In this document: positions 44,885-51,686 of the stretch, one piece after another
Layout of the letters: every line of letters begins with the position of its first letter
How positions within the stretch are numbered: the first letter of the stretch is position 1
NCBI GenBank assembly: GCA_000276965.1
Contig: AKKQ01000008.1
Span: forward strand, 1-51,686
Origin: Thiovulum sp. ES
Lineage (GTDB): Bacteria; Campylobacterota; Campylobacteria; Campylobacterales; Thiovulaceae
Length of the DNA: 51,686 nucleotides
Direction: 5' to 3'
Notes under the pieces: model-generated
Told to the model about the DNA's origin: nothing
What the model saw: the letters and a program-made list of their open reading frames with translations, nothing else
Databases searched by the model: none
Made by a program: the position numbers and the translations under genes

Positions 44885-47092
44885 TTGGATAATATTAGTC
44901 AATTTTCATTTATTTTGGTTGAGATTTTCGGCTTAACAGTATCGTTTATTCTCTACTATACAACTTTCAAATCACATCAAAAAAGTTCTAAAAATGTAGA
45001 AATATTTGTTATGAGTATGTTTTTGGTTTCAGTTTTTGGCTTTTTAGCTATATATATTGATAACTACACACTATTTATATCATTTGGAAATTTCTTCGCT
45101 TCGCTCCTTGCACTTTTTCACTTTAGAGAAGAAAAAGTATTTTCAAATTCCAGCTTTTTAAAATACCTCATCGCTGTTTCAATAGTTTCAATACCTTTTG
45201 GCTATTCAAATATTGGTGATGATATTCTCTATTTAAACACTCTCTCCTCGACAATTTTTATTCTTATTTCAATAAATCTTTTCAATCTTTTCATAAAAGT
45301 AAGAAATACAAATATTCTGTTTTTTGCATTGACATATTTTATACTAGGAATTCATTCACTTGTCTTCTATTATATTGATGGCTATCATATTTCTAAACTG
45401 CTAACTTATCTTGTTCTCTTCTATATTTTACTGCGAAATTTGAATGAAACAGATTCTCAAAAAAAAGAGCTAAGAAATTTCTATAAGGAATATAAGAGAG
45501 CAATTGAGCATGGTAGTATTGTTTCAAAAACTGATAAAAATGGCTTAATAACTTATGCAAATGAAGGCTTCATCGAAATTTCTGGATATTCTGAAAATGA
45601 GTTAATTGGTCGTTCTCACTCAATTCTAAAAGATTCTGAAACACCAGTAGATCATTACAATGATTTATGGAAAACAATTTCAAATGGTCAAATTTGGAAA
45701 GGAACTCTCAGAAATGTTGCAAAAACGGGCGAATATTTTCATGTAAGAATTGTTATTGTTCCAATTTTTGATAAAAGCAGTTATATATCTGAATATATCG
45801 CTTACCGAGAAGATATTACGGAACTTGTAAATAGTCAAAGAGAGTTAAAAGATATTCATAATCGAGATTCTCTTACAAATCTAGGAAATCGATACAAACT
45901 CTTTTCCGATCTTGTTTTAAAAGGAGATACTCTCCTTGCACTTGTAAATATTGATTCGTTTAAAGAGGTAAATGATTTTTACGGCGAAGATATTGGTGAT
46001 GAAATCATTCGGGAAACTGGAGAGTTTATTCAGAGAAAAGTTGGACGATACAAATTCCGAGTTTATAGAGTTCAAGCTGATGAATTTGCAATTATTCCAA
46101 GCCAATTCTTTCCAGACATCAAAAAATTCCGTGCAATTATTGTAAATATTATTGAAGATACAAAAACTCACAAATTTATACTTGGAAACTTTGAGATTTT
46201 CATAAATGTTTCAGCAGGAATATCAAGTGGAAAAGGGAAAAAAGTTTTCAAAAGAGCTGACATAGCTCTTAAAACTGCAAAGAAAAATAAAGTTGATGTT
46301 CTTAATTACAGTCCAGATTTAAAAATCGAGGAAATCTACGAAAGTAATTTGATTTGGACTCGCAAAATTAAATTAGCAATTGCTGAAGATAGAATCGTTC
46401 CATATTTTCAACCAATTTATGATTTAAAAGAGGGTCGAGCTACAAAATTTGAAGTTCTTATGCGACTTATTACAAAAGATGGTCGAGTTATTTCTCCATT
46501 CTCCTTTCTTGACATTGCAAAAAAATCAAAACTCTATTTTCAATTAACAGCAATTATTTTTGATAAAGTGGTTCAAGAGATGCAAAGATATCCAAATTAT
46601 GAATTCTCAATGAATTTATCTTCTGAAGACATTATGAATAGTTCATTTATTCATTATATTAAAAAAGAGGTTAAAAAACTTAATATTGGGTCAAGACTAA
46701 TTTTTGAGATTGTTGAAAGTGAAGGAATTGAGAATTTTGAGGAAGTCGATGAATTTATTTCTTGGGCAAAAAGTGCAGGTGTTAGAATTGCAATTGATGA
46801 TTTTGGAACGGGATATTCAAATTTTACCTACCTCATCAAACTAGAAGCGGACTTTGTAAAAATTGATGGAAGCATGATCAAAAATATCGACACTGATAAA
46901 AACTCTCGAGCTGTTGTCGAAGCAATTTTACAATTTACAAAAAGAACGGAAATGAAAGTTGTTGCAGAATTTGTGGCTTCCCGAAATATTTTCCAAATTG
47001 TTGATGAATTGAATATCGATTTTGCACAAGGCTATTTTATTGATATGCCACGAGCTTCCATAGATGAAATAAACAAAACTCTAAATCTCTAA
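44885..47092 (+). CDS. Membrane PAS-GGDEF-EAL protein, degenerate GGDEF
   Basis: 735 residues, TTG start. About seven membrane helices fill residues 5-190. A PAS domain follows (YANEGFIEISGYSENELIG, near residue 230), then GGDEF, then EAL. The cyclase signature reads YRVQADEFAII, so the GG of GGDEF is replaced by QA and diguanylate cyclase activity is doubtful. The EAL part keeps the Glu of FEVLMRL, the MNLSSEDI Asn, the IDDFGTGYSNF Asp pair, the DFVKIDG Lys and the VVAEFVA Glu. Active c-di-GMP phosphodiesterase is therefore plausible. It is nine bases before bamD. Confidence 0.85.
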   Translation: MDNISQFSFILVEIFGLTVSFILYYTTFKSHQKSSKNVEIFVMSMFLVSVFGFLAIYIDNYTLFISFGNFFASLLALFHFREEKVFSNSSFLKYLIAVSIVSIPFGYSNIGDDILYLNTLSSTIFILISINLFNLFIKVRNTNILFFALTYFILGIHSLVFYYIDGYHISKLLTYLVLFYILLRNLNETDSQKKELRNFYKEYKRAIEHGSIVSKTDKNGLITYANEGFIEISGYSENELIGRSHSILKDSETPVDHYNDLWKTISNGQIWKGTLRNVAKTGEYFHVRIVIVPIFDKSSYISEYIAYREDITELVNSQRELKDIHNRDSLTNLGNRYKLFSDLVLKGDTLLALVNIDSFKEVNDFYGEDIGDEIIRETGEFIQRKVGRYKFRVYRVQADEFAIIPSQFFPDIKKFRAIIVNIIEDTKTHKFILGNFEIFINVSAGISSGKGKKVFKRADIALKTAKKNKVDVLNYSPDLKIEEIYESNLIWTRKIKLAIAEDRIVPYFQPIYDLKEGRATKFEVLMRLITKDGRVISPFSFLDIAKKSKLYFQLTAIIFDKVVQEMQRYPNYEFSMNLSSEDIMNSSFIHYIKKEVKKLNIGSRLIFEIVESEGIENFEEVDEFISWAKSAGVRIAIDDFGTGYSNFTYLIKLEADFVKIDGSMIKNIDTDKNSRAVVEAILQFTKRTEMKVVAEFVASRNIFQIVDELNIDFAQGYFIDMPRASIDEINKTLNL

Positions 47093-47100
47093 GGAAAAAA

Positions 47101-47736
47101 ATGATAAAAAATATAATTCTAATCTTTTCTCTTCTCTTTTTTTCAAGTTGTGCAAATAAAGACAAGTTTGGTAAAAGTGATGAAGAGTGGTACAAAGATT
47201 TAATTAAACAAATTGATTACAGTAATCTTGACAAAGCAGATGATGTTTTTTCTTCTCTTGAAGTTGAACATTTTCGTTCGCCACTTTTGGAAAGTGCTAC
47301 TCAAATTATGATTCAAGCACACATGAAACAGGAAAATTATCTACTTGCAAATTACTATATTGACAAATACGAACAGCGATTTGGAACTCCAAAAAATATG
47401 GATTACCTCGAATATTTAAGAATTAAATCGCGATATTTGGCATTCCGAAACCCAAAACGGGATCAAAAATTGATTTTGCAAACTTTGGATATGGTTGAGA
47501 ATTACATCTCAAACTATTCAGATTCAAAATATCTACCTTATATCAAAACAATGCAAACAAATTTAACTCTCTCTCGTTTCTACTTAACTTTAGATATTAT
47601 AAAATTATACGAGAGGCTTGATAAACCAAAAGCAGTCGAATACTATAAAAATAAAGATGAGATGGCTTGGTTTATTGAAAATAGAGATGATTTTGAAAAA
47701 CCATCGCTGTTTTTCTTAAGATACCTTTTTGAGTAG
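47101..47736 (+). CDS. bamD: BamD-like outer-membrane assembly lipoprotein
   Basis: 211 residues. The signal ends LLFFSSC (Cys near residue 17). Helical TPR-like repeats follow: KADDVFSSLEVEHFRSPLLE, MKQENYLLANYYIDKYEQRF, and DYLEYLRIKSRYLAF. It fits BamD, which with BamA inserts beta-barrel proteins. ATG follows TAAGGAAA. I rate the family call as good, although a paralogous TPR lipoprotein cannot be excluded. Confidence 0.8.
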   Translation: MIKNIILIFSLLFFSSCANKDKFGKSDEEWYKDLIKQIDYSNLDKADDVFSSLEVEHFRSPLLESATQIMIQAHMKQENYLLANYYIDKYEQRFGTPKNMDYLEYLRIKSRYLAFRNPKRDQKLILQTLDMVENYISNYSDSKYLPYIKTMQTNLTLSRFYLTLDIIKLYERLDKPKAVEYYKNKDEMAWFIENRDDFEKPSLFFLRYLFE

Positions 47737-47744
47737 GAAAAAAA

Positions 47745-48413
47745 TTGGATAGAGAATTTAGAGAAAAATACCACTCTGTTTTAGAGAGAGTGGAGGCAAG
47801 TCGAAAAAAAGTTTCACTTCACCACATTGTGCAAATTGTCGCAGTAACAAAATATGTCAGTGAGGCTGAAGTTCTAAAACTGCTTTCAATTGGTCAAAGA
47901 GCAATTGGTGAAAGTCGAGTTCAGGAATTAGAAAACAAACTTTCAAGTTTGGAAAAAGAACCGATTGAGTGGCACTTTATTGGGAATTTGCAAAAGAATA
48001 AAATCAATAAATTTCTTGAACTAAAACCGTCGCTTTTTCACGGATTAGATTCAATCGAACTTGCGGAAGCTCTACAAACTCGATTGGAAAAACGAGGTGA
48101 AAATTTGAATGCACTTTTACAGATAAATTCATCGAAAGAGCCTCAAAAGTCTGGTGTTTCTCCAGAAAAAGCAATTGACACTTATGACGAAATTTCGGAT
48201 AGATTTCCAAATATAAAATTGAATGGTGTAATGAGTATTGGAAAAAACAGCCAAAATTCTGATGAGGTGCGAAAATCATTTGCAGAAACTCGAAATATTT
48301 TTGACAAACTTCAAAGTGCGGAAACTCTTTCAATGGGAATGAGTGGAGATTTTGAAATCGCTATCGAAGAGGGTGCAAATTTGCTACGATTAGGATCAAT
48401 TCTTACAAAATAG
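47745..48413 (+). CDS. yggS: YggS/PROSC-family PLP-binding protein
   Basis: 222 residues, TTG start eight bases after bamD. The PLP-binding Lys lies in IVAVTKYV near residue 32. GESRVQELENKL, WHFIGNLQKNKI and LSMGMSGDFEIAIEEGANLL are family hallmarks. It takes part in PLP homeostasis and lacks clear enzymatic activity. The Asp-Glu-Val at 48261 is a GATGAGGT copy. Confidence 0.93.
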   Translation: MDREFREKYHSVLERVEASRKKVSLHHIVQIVAVTKYVSEAEVLKLLSIGQRAIGESRVQELENKLSSLEKEPIEWHFIGNLQKNKINKFLELKPSLFHGLDSIELAEALQTRLEKRGENLNALLQINSSKEPQKSGVSPEKAIDTYDEISDRFPNIKLNGVMSIGKNSQNSDEVRKSFAETRNIFDKLQSAETLSMGMSGDFEIAIEEGANLLRLGSILTK

Positions 48414-48429
48414 AAAATTTGGAGGTTTC

Positions 48430-49212
48430 TTGAAAAAAATAACAATAAATAGTTTGCAGAAAAGCAGTGAAAAGCTCGTCATGGTTACAGCTTACGATTC
48501 TCTTTTTGCAAAAATTTTTGATGGAAATGTTGATTTAATTCTTGTTGGTGATAGCTTAAATATGAGTTTTTCGGGAGAAAACGACACACTTTCAGCAACA
48601 GTGGATCAGATGATTTATCACACAAAAGCGGTTTGTCGAGGAGTTCAAAGAAGTTTTATAGTAGCGGACATGCCTTTTGGTAGCTACTCAACAAAAGAAG
48701 ATGCTTTGAAAAATGCGATCCGTTTTTATCGCGAAACTTGTGCAGACTCTGTGAAAATCGAGGGCGGAGTTGAAAAAGCTGAAACAATTTCTCATCTTGT
48801 TCAAAACGGAATTGCAGTGATGGGACATATTGGACTCACTCCACAAAGTTTTCGAGGCGAAGGCGGATATTTTGTAAAAGGTCGAGATTCTCGTAGTCGT
48901 GAAAAGGTTTTTTCGGATGCACTTGCGGTTGAACAGGCAGGTGCTTTTGCGGTTGTTATCGAAGGAACAGAAAGCGATTTAGCAAAAGAGATCGCAGAAA
49001 CTTTGACAATCCCAGTTATTGGAATCGGTGCTGGAAAAGATGTTGATGGTCAAGTTCTTGTTTGGAGTGATCTTCTTGGATTTTTTGAAGATTTCAAACC
49101 TAAATTTGTAAAACGATATTTAAATGGTGGTGAAATTGTGCGAAATGCAATTACTCAATATGCCGATGAGGTTCGGAACGGAACTTTTCCAGAAGAGGAA
49201 AATATATATTAA
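48430..49212 (+). CDS. panB: Ketopantoate hydroxymethyltransferase
   Basis: 260 residues, TTG start behind TGGAGGT. MVTAYDSLFAKIF, VDLILVGDSLNM, MPFGSY, KIEGGVEKA and GHIGLTPQSFRGEGGY are the PanB barrel motifs, and VIGIGAGKDVDGQVLV follows. It adds a hydroxymethyl group to ketoisovalerate in pantothenate synthesis. No panC or panD is adjacent. A GATGAGGT copy lies near its C-terminus. Confidence 0.96.
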   Translation: MKKITINSLQKSSEKLVMVTAYDSLFAKIFDGNVDLILVGDSLNMSFSGENDTLSATVDQMIYHTKAVCRGVQRSFIVADMPFGSYSTKEDALKNAIRFYRETCADSVKIEGGVEKAETISHLVQNGIAVMGHIGLTPQSFRGEGGYFVKGRDSRSREKVFSDALAVEQAGAFAVVIEGTESDLAKEIAETLTIPVIGIGAGKDVDGQVLVWSDLLGFFEDFKPKFVKRYLNGGEIVRNAITQYADEVRNGTFPEEENIY

Positions 49213-49217
49213 AAAAT

Positions 49218-49237
49218 TCCCGTGCTTAAACACGGGA
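49218..49237. terminator. Terminator between convergent panB and beta-propeller genes
   Basis: TCCCGTG, loop CTTAAA, CACGGGA: a 7-bp perfect stem. The A6 run at 49211-49216 is a U6 tract for minus transcripts, an intrinsic terminator for the beta-propeller gene. It may also stop panB transcripts, though with a poor U-run. Confidence 0.85.
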
Positions 49238-49244
49238 TAAAACT

Positions 49245-51686
49245 CTATTTTATAATTTCTTCTAAATAGAATTTTCCGCCAAGAATGTAAAGACCCCAAT
49301 CTGTTTTCTCTTCTTCTCCAGTTGAAAAAATCACACTTCTTTGATAATCGTATCCATTGTAATATGCACTTTTTCCACCATCAATTGAATTATAAATATT
49401 TATATAACTCTCATTTGTATCAACAGAATAGAAATTTAAAGTGTTTTGATAGTGATAACTTGGAAAATAAATATCTGTTAAAGCCATTGGATAGTAATAA
49501 TATCCATAGTCTAAATAGTGATTTTCTACATAAAATTCGATTCCTTGAGAAATCTCAAATGCATATTTCTCTTTCCACTCTTCAACTTCTGAAATATTCA
49601 AGTCGTTAATATTTGTATAGTTTTGAGCTAAATATTCTATTTTTTGTTCGTCCGTCATCTCTTCTTCAATATGTTCTTGAAGTGAAACAGCAAATAAATT
49701 ATCAGAATTTCTGTAAGTGAAAGCTTTGTGATTATGAACTGCTTCAGAATAATATTTCCATCGATATTCATCTTGAGTTTCTGGCAAAAGCACTTTATCA
49801 ACTAGAGTCGGATTATTAAAATCAGAAACATTGAAAAGCTGAATTTGGTAGCCTGTTTCAGTTCCGTCAGAATCGGCATTTACTCCAAGTGAAAGAATCA
49901 AATCAGAATTGACAGGGTGGAAATAAGTTGAATATCCGTCAATTTCAAGTGGATTTTCACCAAGAACTGGCTTTTCAGGATTTGAGAAATCTACAACATA
50001 AAGAGGATCAGTTTGACGGAAAGTAACAATATAACCTTTATCGCCTAAAAATCGGACTCCCCGAATTGTTTCGCCCTCTTTTCCAAGTCCGCTAATTTCA
50101 CCGACAATTTCCAAAGTTCCGTTTTTTTCGACGATTGACGAAACAATATTATCAGTATCGCCACCACTCCACCAACTTCTAACTTTTGTAGTTGCAACTC
50201 GGAGAACCTCATCGTATTCTGAAAGTGAAAATTGATTTAAAATTCGACCATCAAGGAAAGTTTTTCCGTTGTAAGAGAGTTCGTTAGAAATTCCAAATTT
50301 ATAAATTGCAATTCGTTCGTCGTAATTTCTCCAATTCCAATATCGAGGATAATCGCTTGAAACGATATAAATTGCTTCCGTTGAGGCATACAGAGTCTCA
50401 CTACCACCAACGGCTGAAATTGTTTCCATTTTTGAAAAGTCTTCAATCTGGAAAGAAGTAATTGAAGTGATAAATGGAGATTGGTCAATCTTTTTTGGTG
50501 CAAAAAGTGTTTCATTGCTGTAAAGAGGTTTGTCATTTATTTTTGCGATGAGGTCAGCTGAAACTTCCGTGTATTTGTCATAATTGATTTCGTAATAAGT
50601 TCCATTGTCATCTTGCAAATAATAGTAATAACACTCTTCTTTTTCTTCACATTCAACGACTTCTTTTTCATATTCAATTTCAATTGATGGCATAAATCGA
50701 GAAACAACAAAGAGTTTTCCACCCGTTACTCGAGTATCAACAATATTTCCGCTAATGTTGAAATCTTCAGTTTTGACAATATTTTCAATATCGGAAACAT
50801 CATAAACTTCGACTCGGCTCGTTTCACTCCAAATCGAATAATCAACATAGCACCAACTATTCCAATAATAATTGTTTGTCGGATAAATTGCAATCAATTT
50901 GTCATTTACTAAATAGAGTTCATCTGGTTTTTGTTCCGTCTCAATTTCTGTAATTGCTTCATTGTTTCCGCTCAAAATCTCTGAAAAAGTCGTAACAAGA
51001 ATTTTATTTTCATATCTGCCGTTTGGTAAATAGAAAATTTTATTTCCGTCATGTTTTACAATATCAGCTTCATCAACTAACTCTTCTTGAGTATTTGTTG
51101 TTGTTATGTCTGAAACTTTTTCAGAATTATCACCTGCAGAATCTGATGAATCAACTTCCATTTCTGAATAAACAAATCCTTCGTCATAATAATAATTATG
51201 TGGAGAGTTGTATCGGAAATTTCTATTGTATCTCACCATTGAAAGTAGGAAATTTTCCATTGACTCGTTTGACTCAAAATTTTGCAATTCAGAAGTTTCG
51301 TCCAAGTCGATAGTTTTTTCAGTTTCAGAAAGAACCCAAAAACCTTCACCAGTTCCAATAACTCCAATATCTGGATACGAACTTTCGCCAGAAAAACCGT
51401 GTTTATATTTTGACCATTGTCCGCCACTATATTTCCAAACTGCTTTTTCGTTTTTGAATACATCTTGTGAAATCGCCAAATTTAGAGGAAGTGAAAGAAG
51501 ATTCCAACCCCGTTCGAGTTCTAGTTTTGTAATATCAGAAACTTGATTTTCATCATATTTTTCTTGAATATACAAATCTTTGTTTGTGTAAATCCAAACT
51601 CCGTCCGTCGGATTTATGTCGCCACTGTTTTTAACCCAAGCTCCACTTTTCCACATATAAATATTTCCGAGTGATGGGTATTGCAA
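49245..51686 (-). CDS. Secreted beta-propeller protein, N-terminus beyond window
   Basis: At least 813 residues; the right edge cuts the N-terminus, so the start is not seen. The first 130 visible residues contain two copies of a small motif: SLGNIYMWKSGAWVKNSGD, and ERGWNLLSLPLN with VWKYSGGQWSKY. Then TQEELVDEADIVKHDGNKIF begins the large Beta_propel-type (PF09826-like) domain. It continues through VEVYDVSDIENIVKTEDFNI, KGYIVTFRQTDPLYVVDFSN and YYSEAVHNHKAFTYR to the end. Such proteins are exported; the role is unknown. Two GATGAGGT copies lie inside, one read Tyr-Asp-Glu-Val and one Ala-Asp-Leu-Ile. Confidence 0.85.
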   Translation of the reverse strand: MQYPSLGNIYMWKSGAWVKNSGDINPTDGVWIYTNKDLYIQEKYDENQVSDITKLELERGWNLLSLPLNLAISQDVFKNEKAVWKYSGGQWSKYKHGFSGESSYPDIGVIGTGEGFWVLSETEKTIDLDETSELQNFESNESMENFLLSMVRYNRNFRYNSPHNYYYDEGFVYSEMEVDSSDSAGDNSEKVSDITTTNTQEELVDEADIVKHDGNKIFYLPNGRYENKILVTTFSEILSGNNEAITEIETEQKPDELYLVNDKLIAIYPTNNYYWNSWCYVDYSIWSETSRVEVYDVSDIENIVKTEDFNISGNIVDTRVTGGKLFVVSRFMPSIEIEYEKEVVECEEKEECYYYYLQDDNGTYYEINYDKYTEVSADLIAKINDKPLYSNETLFAPKKIDQSPFITSITSFQIEDFSKMETISAVGGSETLYASTEAIYIVSSDYPRYWNWRNYDERIAIYKFGISNELSYNGKTFLDGRILNQFSLSEYDEVLRVATTKVRSWWSGGDTDNIVSSIVEKNGTLEIVGEISGLGKEGETIRGVRFLGDKGYIVTFRQTDPLYVVDFSNPEKPVLGENPLEIDGYSTYFHPVNSDLILSLGVNADSDGTETGYQIQLFNVSDFNNPTLVDKVLLPETQDEYRWKYYSEAVHNHKAFTYRNSDNLFAVSLQEHIEEEMTDEQKIEYLAQNYTNINDLNISEVEEWKEKYAFEISQGIEFYVENHYLDYGYYYYPMALTDIYFPSYHYQNTLNFYSVDTNESYINIYNSIDGGKSAYYNGYDYQRSVIFSTGEEEKTDWGLYILGGKFYLEEIIK

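Larger units (their letters stand above)
823..50554. repeat. Dispersed CGATGAGGTY motif, 37 copies (uptake-sequence-like)
   Basis: The octamer GATGAGGT was counted by hand on both strands. Plus-strand first bases: 6795, 7396, 10198, 12130, 13957, 16496, 16829, 19236, 23208, 28557, 30956, 37270, 39544, 42659, 43705, 48261, 49165, 50547. Minus-strand copies, read as ACCTCATC on plus, start at 823, 2308, 4315, 7004, 8503, 12471, 14777, 20328, 25084, 30434, 34997, 37468, 38219, 39745, 40252, 41116, 45165, 46830, 50216. A C precedes 26 of 37, and a pyrimidine follows 32 of 37 (C 18, T 14). All copies lie in reading frames. In 22 the coding strand reads Asp-Glu-Val. In 15 it is read otherwise, as x-Leu-Ile, Thr-Ser-Ser, Pro-His-Arg or Ala-Met-Arg. 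With G=C=0.17, about one copy is expected on both strands together. The function is inferred. Confidence 0.85.

Noticed and set aside
823-50554. The GATGAGGT excess as a protein-level Asp-Glu-Val preference
   Set aside because: Fifteen of 37 copies are read in other registers or on the antisense strand of genes, and Asp-Glu-Val written with GAA codons is seen only rarely (for example in the 26605 and 38468 genes).
823-50554. The motif as a Chi- or KOPS-like polar signal
   Set aside because: Copies are balanced, 18 to 19, between strands over 50 kb, whereas polar signals are skewed within a replichore. A whole-genome skew analysis would settle it.
1-51686. tRNA, rRNA or riboswitch genes
   Set aside because: No cloverleaf T-arm sequence, rRNA core sequence or known aptamer pattern was recognised on either strand by eye; a covariance-model scan would be decisive.

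Overview
The window is AT-rich (by eye about two thirds A+T) and almost fully coding. Short spacers, many overlapping starts and frequent TTG starts point to a compact bacterial genome. I read it as Campylobacterota (epsilonproteobacteria), genus not resolved. The reasons are an epsilon-type CheZ, an LPP20-family lipoprotein, a SapC-family protein, the gapA-pgk-tpiA order, and TATAAT/TACAAT -10 boxes in T-rich DNA without clear -35 boxes. I saw no rRNA, tRNA or CRISPR.

Layout. 1-5585 (minus): a huge repeat-bearing lipoprotein that runs off the left edge, hemJ and gatB. 5687-6953 (plus): a hotdog protein and nadE. 6994-9897 (minus): the glycolytic operon gapA-pgk-tpiA. 9991-11893: a scar with a small unknown ORF, a broken caspase-like gene, a wrecked IS605-type tnpB and a 59-codon ORF. 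11920-17401 (plus): fmt, a small unknown gene, truD and an RND permease. 17437-24942 (minus): a periplasmic-binding-like protein, a GspL/PilM-N-like protein whose frame is broken at an A9 tract, folB, rpiB, cheZ, a WD40 protein, a pseudopilin and two small helical proteins. 24951-40850 (minus): a very long, tightly packed run starting at argS. It passes through many exported and lipoprotein genes (with SapC and LPP20) to prepilin peptidase, a radical SAM enzyme and a Nif3-like protein. 40968-49212 (plus): SRPBCC, RDD and glycosyltransferase genes, slyD, small unknowns, a lipoprotein needing a -1 frameshift, a GGDEF/EAL protein, bamD, yggS and panB. 49245-51686 (minus): a secreted beta-propeller protein cut by the right edge.

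The most striking signal is not a gene. The octamer GATGAGGT, extended to about CGATGAGGTY, occurs 37 times by hand count: 18 on plus and 19 on minus, roughly one per 1.4 kb, where base composition predicts about one in total. It lies inside genes in several reading frames, so it looks like a DNA-level signal. Its density and strand balance resemble the DNA uptake sequences of Pasteurellaceae and Neisseriaceae. The same window carries a pseudopilin, a prepilin peptidase and a GspL/PilM-N-like protein, the sort of parts used in type IV pilus or type II-like competence machines. A self-specific uptake system in this lineage is an inference, but a testable one.

Two genes (at 18680-19968 and 44290-44861) read through only if the ribosome or polymerase slips by -1 at A AAA AAA and A AAA AAG. 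They may be programmed slippage, phase variation or homopolymer sequencing errors.
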